DNA of 64,000 nt from Balneola sp. (GCA_002696035.1 NZQV01000002.1:1-64000); one strand, 5' to 3'; positions 1 through 9,902 are shown, numbered from the stretch's first letter. Notes: generated by a model not told the origin, from the sequence alone. Program-made: numbers and translations.

Positions 1-111
<111 letters not shown>

Positions 112-131
112 TTACTTAGTGTTTAATTTCT

Positions 132-2270
132 TTATGATTGATCTTCAATGATCTCTTTAGCCAGTGTTTCAGGCACTTCAATATAATCGTGGAACTCCAT
201 TGAGTATACTGCACGACCCTGTGTTAAAGATCGAAGATCGGTTGAATATCCGAACATTTCTGAAAGAGGTACATGAGCTTTCACTACTGAACCTTCCTTG
301 TTGGTATCCATGCTTTGCATGATTCCGCGACGGCTATTCAAGTCACCAATTACATCACCCATATATTCTTCAGGGGTGATAATCTCAACTTTCATTACCG
401 GCTCAAGGATTTTAGGTGAAGCTTTACGCGCTCCATTTCTAAAGCCAAGTTTAGCGCAAAGCTCAAAACTCAATTGATCAGAATCAACATCGTGATAGGA
501 ACCATCATACAAGCGGAATCCAATATTTTCTACAGCATAATTGGCTTGAATACCACCACTTAATGCTTGTTGGAATCCTTTCATTACAGATGGAATAAAT
601 TCACGAGGAATATTTCCACCTACAACTTCATTGATGAAGATAAATCCATCCTCTCTTGTGATACGATCTTCGTTGCCTTCATAATCTTCGAACTCTTCAA
701 TTGGTCCCATTTCGAAAGAGATGTCGGCAAATTTACCACGACCACCAGTTTGCTTCTTGTAAATCTCCCGGTGATCAATTTTCTTAGAGATTGTTTCTCG
801 GTAAGAAACTTGAGGAGCACCAACGTTGGCTTCAACTTTAAATTCACGCTTCAGACGATCAACAATAATTTCAAGGTGAAGCTCACCCATTCCGGCAATC
901 GTTGTCTGACCTGTTTCATGATCAGTTCTAACCTGGAATGTTGGATCTTCTTCAGCAAGTTTTTGAAGCCCAGTAGAAAGCTTTTCGCCATCCGCTTTGG
1001 TCTTCGGCTCAACAGCTAACTTAATTACAGGCTCTGGAAATGTGATTTGCTCAAGAATTACCGGGTGATCTTCCGCACAAAGCGTGTCCCCCGTATGTAC
1101 TTCTTTAATTCCAATAATAGCTGCAATATCTCCAGCCTGTATGTAATCTAAATCTTTTTTGTCGTTGGCATGCATTTCAAGAAGTCGGCCAACTCGCTCT
1201 CTGTTTCCAGTAGAAGCATTCAATATATATGAGCCTTTTTCCAAACGCCCAGAATAAACCCGAACGAACGTCAACTTCCCTACATAAGGATCCGTCATGA
1301 TCTTAAATGCAAGCGCAGAAAATGGCGCGTTTACATCAGGTGCTTTTTTGACTTCTTCCTCGGTTTCCGGATCAATTCCTTTTACAGGAGGAATGTCAAG
1401 TGGATTAGGCATAAAGTCGAGTACTCTATCAAGTAATACCTGAACTCCCTTATTTTTGAGCGCGGTACCCAGCATTACTGGAGTAATAGCCTTCGAAATA
1501 GTTGCTGTACGCAAGGCCGAGATAATTGCTTCCTCTGAAATCTCCTCTTCCATCAGATATTTCTCCATCAGAGAATCATCAACATCAGCAAGAGCTTCAA
1601 CCATTATCTGACGATATTCAGCAGCTTTATCTTTCAGATCTTCTGGAATATCTACTACATCGTACTTAGCACCCAACGACTCATCATCCCAAATAATAGC
1701 CTCCATTTTAATAAGGTCTACTACTCCCTGAAACTCAGCTTCAGCGCCGATAGGAATTTGAATTGGAATTGGGTTGGCATTTAATTTCTCATCTAAAGCA
1801 TTAACTACATTGTAGAAGTCAGCCCCAACTTTATCCATTTTATTTACGAAGGCCATACATGGAACTTCGTACTTGTTAGCCTGACGCCAAACGGTTTCAG
1901 ACTGTGGCTGCACAGCTCCTACTGAATCAAGTACAAAAACTGCACCATCCAATACACGCAATGAACGCTCTACCTCTACAGTAAAGTCAACGTGACCAGG
2001 AGTATCAATAATGTTAATTCGGTGATCTTTCCAGATACAATGAGTAGCAGCAGATTGAATAGTAATCCCTCTTTCCTGCTCCTGCTCCATCCAATCCATA
2101 GTAGCAGCGCCATCATGAACTTCACCCATACGGTGACTACGACCGGTGTAAAAAAGGATACGCTCAGTCACGGTTGTTTTACCGGCATCAATGTGAGCCA
2201 TGATACCAATGTTCCGCGTGCGCCGGATCTTCTCTAAAATTTCTGGATCTGTTTTTGTTGCTTCAGACAT
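132..2270 (-). CDS. fusA: Elongation factor G
   Basis: A 712-residue translocation GTPase that moves tRNA and mRNA on the ribosome and, with RRF, recycles it. P-loop AHIDAGKT is at residues 25-32, followed by switch I (RGITIQSAA), DTPGHVDF and NKMD. The length and uninterrupted domains II-V are normal for EF-G. It lies 23 bases after rpsG and before tuf in the str operon. The start is [15 protein letters not shown]. One EF-G is visible; whether a second paralogue exists elsewhere cannot be judged. Confidence 0.98.
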   Translation of the reverse strand: MSEATKTDPEILEKIRRTRNIGIMAHIDAGKTTVTERILFYTGRSHRMGEVHDGAATMDWMEQEQERGITIQSAATHCIWKDHRINIIDTPGHVDFTVEVERSLRVLDGAVFVLDSVGAVQPQSETVWRQANKYEVPCMAFVNKMDKVGADFYNVVNALDEKLNANPIPIQIPIGAEAEFQGVVDLIKMEAIIWDDESLGAKYDVVDIPEDLKDKAAEYRQIMVEALADVDDSLMEKYLMEEEISEEAIISALRTATISKAITPVMLGTALKNKGVQVLLDRVLDFMPNPLDIPPVKGIDPETEEEVKKAPDVNAPFSALAFKIMTDPYVGKLTFVRVYSGRLEKGSYILNASTGNRERVGRLLEMHANDKKDLDYIQAGDIAAIIGIKEVHTGDTLCAEDHPVILEQITFPEPVIKLAVEPKTKADGEKLSTGLQKLAEEDPTFQVRTDHETGQTTIAGMGELHLEIIVDRLKREFKVEANVGAPQVSYRETISKKIDHREIYKKQTGGRGKFADISFEMGPIEEFEDYEGNEDRITREDGFIFINEVVGGNIPREFIPSVMKGFQQALSGGIQANYAVENIGFRLYDGSYHDVDSDQLSFELCAKLGFRNGARKASPKILEPVMKVEIITPEEYMGDVIGDLNSRRGIMQSMDTNKEGSVVKAHVPLSEMFGYSTDLRSLTQGRAVYSMEFHDYIEVPETLAKEIIEDQS

Positions 2271-2293
2271 AATACTTGTTCAAATGATATTCT

Positions 2294-2761
2294 TTAAAAT
2301 CTAAAATGGGCAAAAGCTTTATTAGCGTCAGCCATTCTGTGCGTCTCATCTTTCTTGCGAACCGCGCCACCTTCGTTATTGGAGGCATCCATCAATTCTC
2401 TGGAAAGACGAATTGACATGGACTTATCATTACGGCCACGGGCAGCTTTAATCAGCCACCGCATTCCTAATGCAGTCCCTCTTTCCTGACGAACCTCAAT
2501 TGGCACCTGGTAAGTAGCACCACCTACGCGGCGACTTTTAACTTCCACTACCGGAGTTGAGTTCTGCAGGGCGTTGCGGAATACATCGATTCCGGTTTCG
2601 CCTGTTTTTTCTTCAATAAGTTCAAACGCCTGATATACAATTTTGCGAGCAACATTTTTCTTCCCATCTCGCATCAGGTTGTTGACGAAACGAGTCACCA
2701 GCTTATCCTCAAAAATTGGATCCGCTTGCACATCTCGTTTTTCTGCTGTTTTTCTACGCAT
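2294..2761 (-). CDS. rpsG: 30S ribosomal protein S7
   Basis: A 155-residue S7 of normal length. It is a primary 16S rRNA-binding protein that nucleates assembly of the small-subunit head. The start MRRKTAEKRDVQADP and the conserved block SRRVGGATYQVPIEVR are typical of bacterial S7. It is encoded 26 bases after rpsL and 23 bases before fusA in the str operon. In Escherichia coli S7 regulates this operon translationally; no such structure was identified here. Confidence 0.98.
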   Translation of the reverse strand: MRRKTAEKRDVQADPIFEDKLVTRFVNNLMRDGKKNVARKIVYQAFELIEEKTGETGIDVFRNALQNSTPVVEVKSRRVGGATYQVPIEVRQERGTALGMRWLIKAARGRNDKSMSIRLSRELMDASNNEGGAVRKKDETHRMADANKAFAHFRF

Positions 2762-2787
2762 GCTCGATTAATCTTAATTTCTTAGTG

Positions 2788-3162
2788 TTACCCTTTCGGC
2801 TTCTTGGTGCCATACAGACTACGGCTCTGGGTTCTACCCTCAACGCCCGCAGTATCTAATGTTCCACGTATAATATGATATCGAACACCTGGTAAATCTT
2901 TTACACGACCACCACGGATCAATACAATACTATGCTCCTGCAGGTTGTGACCTTCACCGGGAATGTAAGCCGAAACTTCAATTCCGTTGGTCAAACGTAC
3001 ACGAGCTACTTTACGCAATGCCGAATTCGGCTTTTTAGGCGTAGTTGTATAAACGCGAGTACAAACACCACGCTTCTGCGGACAATTCTGCAACGCAGGA
3101 GCAGTTGTTTTACTTACTTTGCTTTTTCTACCTTTTCGTATGAGTTGTTGTATAGTTGGCAC
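2788..3162 (-). CDS. rpsL: 30S ribosomal protein S12
   Basis: A 124-residue S12, part of the decoding centre and first gene of the str operon. [11 protein letters not shown] contains Lys43 and [10 protein letters not shown] contains Lys88. Both are wild-type residues whose substitution gives streptomycin resistance in other bacteria, so sensitivity at this locus is inferred. The short N-terminal form [12 protein letters not shown] is usual. It is transcribed leftward from the region shared with the divergent recG. Confidence 0.98.
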   Translation of the reverse strand: MPTIQQLIRKGRKSKVSKTTAPALQNCPQKRGVCTRVYTTTPKKPNSALRKVARVRLTNGIEVSAYIPGEGHNLQEHSIVLIRGGRVKDLPGVRYHIIRGTLDTAGVEGRTQSRSLYGTKKPKG

Positions 3163-3202
3163 TGTTCATATGTTTGGTTATTGCCATCAAATCGAGAGCT
3201 TT

Positions 3203-3235
3203 CAAATATAGGGAAGGTTGCTATACGAATGCAAA
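3203..3235 (-). promoter_or_regulatory. Candidate promoter of the str operon
   Basis: Read on the minus strand, TATATTTG (3203-3210) matches the Bacteroidota -7 box TAnnTTTG. A TTTG (3232-3235) lies 21 bases upstream, two more than the usual 19. It sits ~40 bases upstream of the rpsL start. The longer spacer keeps confidence moderate. Confidence 0.4.
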
Positions 3236-3353
3236 ATATTTATCCGAATTATTTCCTTAATTTCTGAATACCCCCTCAAACAGGGTCATTTCATCAAAAT
3301 ATTCACAAAATATTGGTCTTTTTTAGATAGACTGATATATAACTTTATATCAC

Positions 3354-5423
3354 TTGAATTTAACCGATTTAGCCAATTTAAGTACCAAAAGACTAGAGGC
3401 CCTGCAGTCAGAAGGTGTTCATTCTGCAGAAGATCTGCTAAATTTTTTCCCCCGCAGATATCTTGATCGTAGTAATACTCAAAAAATGAAGGTCCTTCCC
3501 GGCTCAGGAGAAGAAGTTACGGTTGCCGGAGAAGTGGTTTCGGTTAATATGGTGGGGTATGGAAACAAGAAAAGACTGGAGGTCACTCTGAATGATGGCA
3601 CCGGCACCGTTAAAGGGGTATGGTTTCGCGGGGCAGGTTATTTTAGCAAGTTTTTCAAGAAGGGGGAAACGGTTGCTTTCTTTGGTCAGGCCAAACGGTA
3701 TGGCAAGAATATCAGTATTGCACATCCTGAAGTCGATAAAATATCATCAGCAGGAGACCTGGATGATTTTTCAAGGATCGTCCCCATTTATCCCGGCAGT
3801 AAAGCATTAAGTAAGGCACGCATCAACAGCAGCATGATCAGCAGCTGGATGAAAGAGATCTTGTCTTCGGAGCAGATCAATGAATTTCTGCCCGGCAAAC
3901 TTCTTTCTGAAATGAAATTCCCAGAGCGCATGCAAGCCTACCGGATGATCCACTTTCCTGAGTCTCACAATCAGCATAAAAATGCTTTGAACCGTTTCAA
4001 ATATGAGGAGTTGTTTTTATTTGAGCTTAGTATGGAGAAGATCAACTTCACCGTAAAAGAACGAGCAAACGGGCATGTGTTTAAAGAGATCGGGAATTAT
4101 ACATCTCGCTATTTCAATGAGCTTTTGCCTTTTGAGCTTACCGGTGGGCAGAAATCTGCCTTGGCTGAAGTCAAACAAGATGTGCGCTCCGGAAAACAGA
4201 TGAATCGACTAGTGCAGGGCGATGTGGGCGCTGGCAAAACCATCGTAGCCATTGGCGCTATGCTGATGGCTTTGGACAACGGATTCCAGGCTGCCTTCCT
4301 TGCCCCGACTGAAATTCTGGCTGAACAGCACTACCGAACACTTTCTGAACATCTTAAAGAACTGAATGTGAATGTCCGTTTGCTCATCGGTTCACAAAAA
4401 AAAGCCCTGCGGACTGATATTCTTACCGATGTGGAGGGTGGCAATGCACAGATCGTTGTGGGAACGCATGCCATCATTCAGGAACAAGTTCGGTTTCACA
4501 ATCTTGGACTTGCGGTTATTGATGAGCAACATCGGTTTGGGGTGAAGCAAAGAGCGGACCTACTGAATAAGGGGAGTCATCCGCATATGTTGGTAATGAG
4601 TGCGACTCCTATCCCCCGCTCATTGGCAATGACGGTTTATGCCGACCTGGATGTTTCCGTTATCAAAGACCTGCCTGCGGGTAGAAAGCTTATCAGAACT
4701 GCTATTCGCTCGCAGAAAAAACGAGAAGATGTAATGAATTTTGTCCGGCAGGAAGTGGAAGACGGCGGACAGATATATGTAGTATATCCGCTGGTGGAAG
4801 AATCGGAGGCGCTGGATCTAAAAGATGCCACGGCCGGCTTTGAAAAGCTTAAACAACGGTTTCCTGAATTTAAGATAGGTTTGCTTCACGGTAGAATGAA
4901 AACCGAGGAAAAGGAAACAGTCATGAGAAAATTCATCGATCATGACATTCATATTCTCGTTTCCACTACCGTGATAGAGGTGGGAGTAGATGTGGCCAAT
5001 GCATCCATCATGGTTATTGAGCATGCTGAGCGATTCGGACTTTCTCAGCTTCATCAACTCCGCGGGCGCATTGGCCGAGGTGAACGGCAGAGTTACTGCA
5101 TCCTGATGCCGGATGTGAAAGTGAGTAAATCCGGTGCTTTCCGACTTAAAACCATGGAAGAGACCAACGATGGATTTCGAATTGCTGAGGCTGATCTGAA
5201 ATTACGCGGCCCCGGAGATTTCCTAGGAACCAAACAAAGCGGGTTGCCCGATTTCAAGTTTGCAGATATAGTGGAAGACCAGTTCCTGCTGGCTCAAGCC
5301 AAAGAAAAAGCGAAATCAATATTGGAGGCTGACCCTGAATTACAATCTCCGGATCACCAAAACCTGGCCAGGGTATTTGCTCCTTACTTTGAAGAAAAGG
5401 TACAATTTTACGGAATGGGGTGA
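3354..5423 (+). CDS. recG: ATP-dependent DNA helicase RecG
   Basis: A 689-residue branch-migration helicase that regresses stalled forks and processes Holliday junctions. The N-terminal wedge/OB domain is followed by helicase motif I QGDVGAGKT (near residue 290), the DEQH-type box DEQHRFGVKQR (near 388), SATPIPRS, and the C-terminal LRGRIGRG and GPGDFLGTKQSG blocks typical of RecG. Length is normal. The apparent start is TTG at 3354 (MNLTDLANLSTKRLEALQ), with no obvious Shine-Dalgarno. It is divergent from rpsL and convergent with the E2 gene. Confidence 0.96.
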   Translation: MNLTDLANLSTKRLEALQSEGVHSAEDLLNFFPRRYLDRSNTQKMKVLPGSGEEVTVAGEVVSVNMVGYGNKKRLEVTLNDGTGTVKGVWFRGAGYFSKFFKKGETVAFFGQAKRYGKNISIAHPEVDKISSAGDLDDFSRIVPIYPGSKALSKARINSSMISSWMKEILSSEQINEFLPGKLLSEMKFPERMQAYRMIHFPESHNQHKNALNRFKYEELFLFELSMEKINFTVKERANGHVFKEIGNYTSRYFNELLPFELTGGQKSALAEVKQDVRSGKQMNRLVQGDVGAGKTIVAIGAMLMALDNGFQAAFLAPTEILAEQHYRTLSEHLKELNVNVRLLIGSQKKALRTDILTDVEGGNAQIVVGTHAIIQEQVRFHNLGLAVIDEQHRFGVKQRADLLNKGSHPHMLVMSATPIPRSLAMTVYADLDVSVIKDLPAGRKLIRTAIRSQKKREDVMNFVRQEVEDGGQIYVVYPLVEESEALDLKDATAGFEKLKQRFPEFKIGLLHGRMKTEEKETVMRKFIDHDIHILVSTTVIEVGVDVANASIMVIEHAERFGLSQLHQLRGRIGRGERQSYCILMPDVKVSKSGAFRLKTMEETNDGFRIAEADLKLRGPGDFLGTKQSGLPDFKFADIVEDQFLLAQAKEKAKSILEADPELQSPDHQNLARVFAPYFEEKVQFYGMG

Positions 5424-5514
5424 AATATACTCTCAAGATTCTCGGCGTCAATAAGTAATTCTGATCGCAAACCACTTCACGCGACTCTGGAGAGACGCGC
5501 TACATCTCACTTTT

Positions 5515-5557
5515 ACAAAAAAAAGGCGCCCTGAAGAGAGCGCCTTTAAGTTTTTTA
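5515..5557. terminator. Bidirectional terminator between recG and the E2 gene
   Basis: AAAGGCGC (5522-5529) pairs perfectly with GCGCCTTT (5540-5547) around a 10-base loop. An A-run precedes the stem and a T-rich stretch follows it, so it can terminate both recG (rightward) and the convergent E2 gene (leftward). Confidence 0.8.
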
Positions 5558-5570
5558 TAAACTCGTTCTT

Positions 5571-7343
5571 TTAGATAGAACGATCTGTGTCGAACTCTTC
5601 CAGGATCTGCTTGATGCGATTCAGGAAAGCCCCGCCGTGTGCACCGTCAATAATTCTATGATCATAACTCATGGAGAGATACATCATATGACGAATGGCT
5701 ATCACATCTTGTCCATCTACTTCTCGGACAACCGGGCGTTTTTCGATCACTCCCGTTCCAATGATCGCAACCTGTGGCTGATTTATGATCGGTGTTCCCA
5801 TCAGGTTTCCTACACTTCCGTAATTAGTGAGGGTGATAGTTCCGCCAACCAGATCGTCAGGACTTAGTTTCTTGCTGCGGGCTTTGTTTGCAACTTCGTT
5901 CACTGAGTTTGCAAGGCCTACCAGGTTTTTCTCCTGAGCCTTCTTGATAACCGGCACAATTAGTCCGCCTTCGCCGCCTTCACCAAGGGCTACCGCCAAA
6001 CCGAAATTGATATCTTTCTTCAGGTGGATCTCATCCCCAACAACAGAACTGTTGATCAGCGGATACTCCAGCATAGCATTGATGATGGCTTCCACAAACA
6101 GCGGTGTGAAGGTAAGCTTGGTTCCCGTTTTCTCCTGGAAAGCCTGCTTATGAGCATTTCTCCATTTCACCATGTTCGTTACATCCACTTCCGCAAAAGT
6201 AGTAACGTGTGCTGATGTCTGCTTGGATTTAACCATGTGCTCAGCAATCATCTTGCGCATGCGATCCATCTTGATCACTTCCACATCACCAGAAGGACTG
6301 TGTTTAACATCCAGCTGACCTGCAGAAATGGATCCATCAGAAGACTTCCCTGACGATGGCTTACTAAGACCGCCACCAGAAGAGGCTGCTTGTTTTTTCT
6401 GAGCCGGAGATGAAACCTTACCGGCTTTCTTATCTTCTACATAGGATAAAATATCTTGTTTGGAAACACGTCCGCTTTGCCCGGATCCCTCGATGCTTTC
6501 CAATTCTTGCTGAGAAATTCCCTCTTCCTTAGCAATAGAGCGAACAAGTGGAGAATAAAATCTTCCGTCACTGCCTACGCGCTGAGGATCTTCTCCTTCT
6601 GAAGTTCCATTGGAGGCTGAAGTTTCAGCCTGCTGACTTGCTTGCGATGAAGTTGACTCTTTCTTCTCCTCTTTTTTCGGAGCCGGAGATGAACTTCCTG
6701 CGGATGCCGTTGCTCCCTCACCCGTTGCTATAACAGCAATGGTCTGTCCTACTTCAATAGTGTCATTTTCTTCTGCGAGGATCTCAACCAGTGTCCCTGA
6801 TGCCGGAGAAGGAACTTCGCTGTCTACTTTATCGGTGGAGATCTCGAGCAGGGTTTCATCTTCCTCTACCTTATCGCCCACCTGTTTATTCCATCCAATT
6901 ACAGTAGCCTCCACAACCGACTCACCCATCTGAGGCATTTGCACCTCAATGCGCTCGCCTTCGTCTCCACCACCTGAAGCAGCAGGAGCAGATTCTTCCT
7001 GTGCTTCCGATTCCTGATCTTGTTCTTGCGATTCTTCTTCAGCAGGCTCTTCAGTTTCAGCCTCATCAGATCCACCGGAAGAAACATCACCGGCAGCATC
7101 GGCATCGGTCTCAATTATGGCGATCGGTTTACCGACTTCGATCACGTCCCCTTCTTCAGCTAAAATTTCTACGAGAACGCCGGCTTCGGGAGATGGCACT
7201 TCCGTATCCACTTTATCGGTGGCTACTTCGAGCAGGGTTTCATCCACTTCTACAGTGTCTCCCACACTCTTACTCCACTCAATAACTGTGCCTTCCATTA
7301 CCGATTCGCCCATCTGGGGCATCACTACTTCTACCTTCGCCAT
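5571..7343 (-). CDS. 2-oxoacid dehydrogenase E2 (dihydrolipoamide acyltransferase), two lipoyl domains
   Basis: A 590-residue acyltransferase core subunit of a 2-oxoglutarate, branched-chain or pyruvate dehydrogenase complex. Two lipoyl domains (about 1-80 and 130-210) carry the DKVD lysine, Lys44 in the first. They are joined by acidic and Ser/Gln/Ala-rich linkers to an E1/E3-binding domain (about 260-300, SPLVRSIAKEEGISQQELE) and a catalytic domain (about 355-590) ending in SYDHRIIDG with the active-site His. Lipoyl attachment would depend on lipB and lipA and on the E3 lpdA at 36.6-40.1 kb. No E1 gene is adjacent, so the substrate cannot be fixed; the catalytic domain resembles SucB and branched-chain E2 more than AceF. 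Confidence 0.93.
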   Translation of the reverse strand: MAKVEVVMPQMGESVMEGTVIEWSKSVGDTVEVDETLLEVATDKVDTEVPSPEAGVLVEILAEEGDVIEVGKPIAIIETDADAAGDVSSGGSDEAETEEPAEEESQEQDQESEAQEESAPAASGGGDEGERIEVQMPQMGESVVEATVIGWNKQVGDKVEEDETLLEISTDKVDSEVPSPASGTLVEILAEENDTIEVGQTIAVIATGEGATASAGSSSPAPKKEEKKESTSSQASQQAETSASNGTSEGEDPQRVGSDGRFYSPLVRSIAKEEGISQQELESIEGSGQSGRVSKQDILSYVEDKKAGKVSSPAQKKQAASSGGGLSKPSSGKSSDGSISAGQLDVKHSPSGDVEVIKMDRMRKMIAEHMVKSKQTSAHVTTFAEVDVTNMVKWRNAHKQAFQEKTGTKLTFTPLFVEAIINAMLEYPLINSSVVGDEIHLKKDINFGLAVALGEGGEGGLIVPVIKKAQEKNLVGLANSVNEVANKARSKKLSPDDLVGGTITLTNYGSVGNLMGTPIINQPQVAIIGTGVIEKRPVVREVDGQDVIAIRHMMYLSMSYDHRIIDGAHGGAFLNRIKQILEEFDTDRSI

Positions 7344-7611
7344 AAAATTGTATTATTTAAGTGCTCTAAAAGCATTTTTTTGAAGATTTATAAACGGCTC
7401 TAAAGTTCAGGATAATTCCAATTAGTTCAAAATAAGTATCGTTCCTTTAATTTTTGGAAAAGCGCTTTTTTACGCTCTTTTAAATTACACCCCAAAACTC
7501 TTGCAAGATGGTCGTCCGACAAATGAACCTTAGACAGAATATTTTCTGAAAAAAGCTTGGGGCGAAACTTCAACCCAACGAACAAATCTTTTTATAAAAT
7601 AAAGAAAGTCC
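7344..7611. other. Intergenic stretch without recognised features
   Basis: AT-rich sequence upstream of the leftward E2 gene. It presumably holds that gene's promoter, but no convincing TTTG-N19-TAnnTTTG pair was seen. A bare palindrome AAAAGCGCTTTT lies near 7459-7470 without a usable loop. No open frame of note. Confidence 0.5.
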
Positions 7612-7782
7612 TTGTCGTCATTTGCTCGGGTAATTCCGGTCACGCTAACTAGATCACCGCCCGGTCAAATGTATGAAGTGTTAGACGAACAAAAAGAACA
7701 ACTGAACATCCGTATTAAAGATGATCGGGGAAAAATCATCTGGCTTCCAAAATCTCATTTCGAGTTAGTGACTGAGGCTTAA
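7612..7782 (+). CDS. Possible small protein (56 aa from TTG, or 37 aa from ATG at 7669)
   Basis: A short open frame ending at the TAA at 7780-7782. From the ATG at 7669 it reads MYEVLDEQKEQLNIRIKDD and continues RGKIIWLPKSHFELVTEA. The frame is open back to 7603, reading ARVIPVTLTRSPPGQ before the ATG, so a TTG start at 7612 is possible. The pattern of short strands (YEVL, LNIRI, KIIWLPKSHF) resembles small SH3-like barrel proteins, but this is a weak likeness and no family is claimed. It precedes the 403-aa unknown gene by 60 bases on the same strand. Coding status rests only on the protein-like composition. Confidence 0.4.
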   Translation: MSSFARVIPVTLTRSPPGQMYEVLDEQKEQLNIRIKDDRGKIIWLPKSHFELVTEA

Positions 7783-7842
7783 TCACGATATCTTTCTTTT
7801 CTCCATATTGACTGATCACATTTTCATCAAACGCCATCTTCC

Positions 7843-9054
7843 GTGACTACCTCTTATCAAGAAATCAAACAAATTTGTTTACAGAATCAGCAACTCACTA
7901 AGCGACTAATTGATGAGTTTCTGCTGTATTATGCCGCCGACCGTTTTAAGCTGTATCGTGAGATGAACAAGGCTTTTGCGCGTTACCGCCATTTCACAAA
8001 GGATGCTCCCGAGTCGTGGATCAATACCATGAAGGGGCAATATATCGCGCATCGTATTTTTATGGAAGACGGGCTGATCAACCGGTTTATCAATCATCGC
8101 GCATTAGCTCACCTGGATGAGGAAGAGATGGCTTTTCTGCGAAGAAATCAGGCGAACCCGTGGCGATTTTCGTTTAGTGAAATTATTGATAATCCTGCGC
8201 CTGATTTTTTTGAGATAGAGGATGTTTTCACCGGAGAAAATCTCCTTCTTTACTCGCCGTCTACCTCAGAAATATTACAAGATCGTGATCCCCTGCTATG
8301 GTTTAACTTGCTTAGCTACAATGGCTCTTGCTACGAAAGCTATGGCGTCATTAACCCCTTCCAAAGTTTTGAGCCGGAAGATATCCTGTTTTATGCCTCG
8401 CAACTAAATCCAGATCAATGGATTGAGAATCCCAGTAAGCTGATGGAATTGGTTAGCAAAGATCCGGTTCCCTATATGCTTTTATTACTGAAATCGGAAT
8501 TGCCCCTGGTTTTTCAAGGAGACGATCAATTTGTGCAGAATACCGGGGAATTTCTGGATGATAGTTTTGAAAGTTCCGTTCTCAAAGATGCTTTTACCAT
8601 TGAATATGCTCACGATGTCTATCGCCTTTCACTAAAGGATCGGAGTGAATTTCCGCATTTCAGCGTGGCTTATTATGATGAAAGTGAACAGCTCTTGTTT
8701 TTATCGGCGACCACCGACCGTGGGTATGATGCTTTGGTGGATGCCTTGAACGACTGTGGCTACAATCTCCCCTATAACCCTGATTTCAGAGTGAACACGG
8801 CGATGATGAACACGGTTCAGGAAATCCTGAGAAAGGACATCAACCTGAATCCCTATGAAGATCTTTTTAAGAAGATGGACACCAAAGAGTCTGGAGAAGT
8901 GGACAACCTGAATAATATGCTGGCGGAGATTCTGCCAGATCTGAACGCGGGATTAAAACCGGATGCAAAAAAATTAGCCCAACAATTTAATGTAAATGAA
9001 GAAAATGCCCGGGAGCTTATTGATGAGCTTTGGAAGAAGTATGGGAATTTGTAG
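7843..9054 (+). CDS. Conserved-looking protein of unknown function, 403 aa
   Basis: An unrecognised soluble protein with no signal peptide or membrane segment. It starts at GTG 7843 (MTTSYQEIKQICLQNQQ); the next methionine is about 45 residues in. The N-terminal third is helical and rich in aromatic residues (FLLYYAADRFKLYREMNKAF). The middle is mixed alpha/beta and acidic. The last ~35 residues (PDAKKLAQQFNVNEENARE then LIDELWKKYG) look like a helix-turn-helix or similar small helical domain. It may pair with the small frame upstream. Function is not assigned. Confidence 0.8.
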   Translation: MTTSYQEIKQICLQNQQLTKRLIDEFLLYYAADRFKLYREMNKAFARYRHFTKDAPESWINTMKGQYIAHRIFMEDGLINRFINHRALAHLDEEEMAFLRRNQANPWRFSFSEIIDNPAPDFFEIEDVFTGENLLLYSPSTSEILQDRDPLLWFNLLSYNGSCYESYGVINPFQSFEPEDILFYASQLNPDQWIENPSKLMELVSKDPVPYMLLLLKSELPLVFQGDDQFVQNTGEFLDDSFESSVLKDAFTIEYAHDVYRLSLKDRSEFPHFSVAYYDESEQLLFLSATTDRGYDALVDALNDCGYNLPYNPDFRVNTAMMNTVQEILRKDINLNPYEDLFKKMDTKESGEVDNLNNMLAEILPDLNAGLKPDAKKLAQQFNVNEENARELIDELWKKYGNL

Positions 9055-9100
9055 ATCTAGCTACTTATTACAAAACTTTTCAGGCACTTTAAAAGCCTTG

Positions 9101-9733
9101 TTATTCAAACAATGCGAGGCTCTTTTTATAGTTTAACTCCTCGTGCACCTCTTCAAAGTCTTTTATATCACCAAACCATTTCATCGCTTCAGCTTTTCCA
9201 ATGTTCGTTAGTTTATCTAACACATAAGCATGCCAGCTACTAAATGGCCAATCATTCAAATTTCTGGTAAACCCATGATGAATTGGGTTGTTGTGAATGT
9301 AAGCTATTAAGTGGGTGAAGTATTTTTGGGAGTTGATGAGTTTTCGTTTGAAATTTGGAATGAATAGACTGCCTTTCCGATCGTATTTTTTATTGAAGGC
9401 CTGAGTGTATCCATTTAAAAGATGAGAAAATTGCCTGCTAATTACCGAAGGAAACCCTCCAAGGGTTTTGAACCCTTGGAGGGTTGGGTCTTTTTTCCTG
9501 TTTCGAATAAATTCCAACACCTCTCCCTCCCCTTTCACCCGAACCATTAAATGCAGATGATTCGGCATTAAGCAATAGGCAAAAGTGCCAACCACGGGGT
9601 GAATATGATGGAGGTATTTCTTTAGGAAATAATTGTAGTTCTCTTCGCTGCGAAAGAGATTCTCATCACCATTGGCATGCGTCCAGATGTGATATGTGTT
9701 TCCTGATTGAAGTAAAATTTGATTTTTCGACAT
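9101..9733 (-). CDS. REP-associated tyrosine transposase (RAYT, Y1/IS200-like)
   Basis: A 210-residue single-strand HUH nuclease of the Y1 transposase superfamily. The HUH motif is in CLMPNHLHLMV. Downstream NGYTQAFNKKYDRKGSLF and HNNPIHHGF are characteristic of this class, which is thought to act on REP-type hairpins. Length is normal. It starts MSKNQILLQSGNTYHIW. There are no flanking terminal repeats of an autonomous IS. Instead one REP-like hairpin lies just beyond its 5' end (9778-9810) and a perfect palindrome lies inside its reading frame (9453-9485). Confidence 0.9.
   Translation of the reverse strand: MSKNQILLQSGNTYHIWTHANGDENLFRSEENYNYFLKKYLHHIHPVVGTFAYCLMPNHLHLMVRVKGEGEVLEFIRNRKKDPTLQGFKTLGGFPSVISRQFSHLLNGYTQAFNKKYDRKGSLFIPNFKRKLINSQKYFTHLIAYIHNNPIHHGFTRNLNDWPFSSWHAYVLDKLTNIGKAEAMKWFGDIKDFEEVHEELNYKKSLALFE
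9453..9485. repeat. Perfect 15-bp-arm palindrome within the RAYT reading frame
   Basis: Arms AACCCTCCAAGGGTT (9453-9467) and its exact complement (9471-9485) enclose a 3-base TTG loop. The palindrome stays in frame and encodes part of DPTLQGFKTLGG in the transposase. It has the form of a REP hairpin placed in coding sequence. Confidence 0.85.
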
Positions 9734-9777
9734 TGCTTTAAGGGTTAGATCTTTTTTCGAATAACACCCCTTACTAC

Positions 9778-9810
9778 AAACCTGATGGATTTTTGAAACC
9801 CGTCAGGTTT
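9778..9810. repeat. REP-like hairpin upstream of the RAYT gene
   Basis: AAACCTGATGGATTT and AAACCCGTCAGGTTT pair over 15 positions, with two G:T-type differences, around a short loop. It lies 45 bases outside the 5' end of the RAYT gene, the usual kind of association for RAYTs. Confidence 0.7.
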
Positions 9811-9880
9811 AACTATTTCAGGATGGTTTAGTAGGTAAGAGCGCCCTCAAGCCAATTCCTTACACTTTCATACAGATTTT

Positions 9881-9902
9881 CCTTGTTCAATATTCGATGT
9901 TC
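9881..9902. repeat. Copy of the GAACATCGAATATTGAACAAGG dispersed repeat (partial)
   Basis: On the minus strand this reads ACATCGAATATTGAACAAGG, matching 40172-40203 and related to 14563-14597 and 38620-38659. It lies upstream of the frr promoter. Confidence 0.6.

Noticed and set aside
9101-9810. Autonomous IS200/IS605 insertion sequence
   Set aside because: Only a RAYT-type gene and REP hairpins are present; no tnpB and no left/right ends of an IS605-type element.
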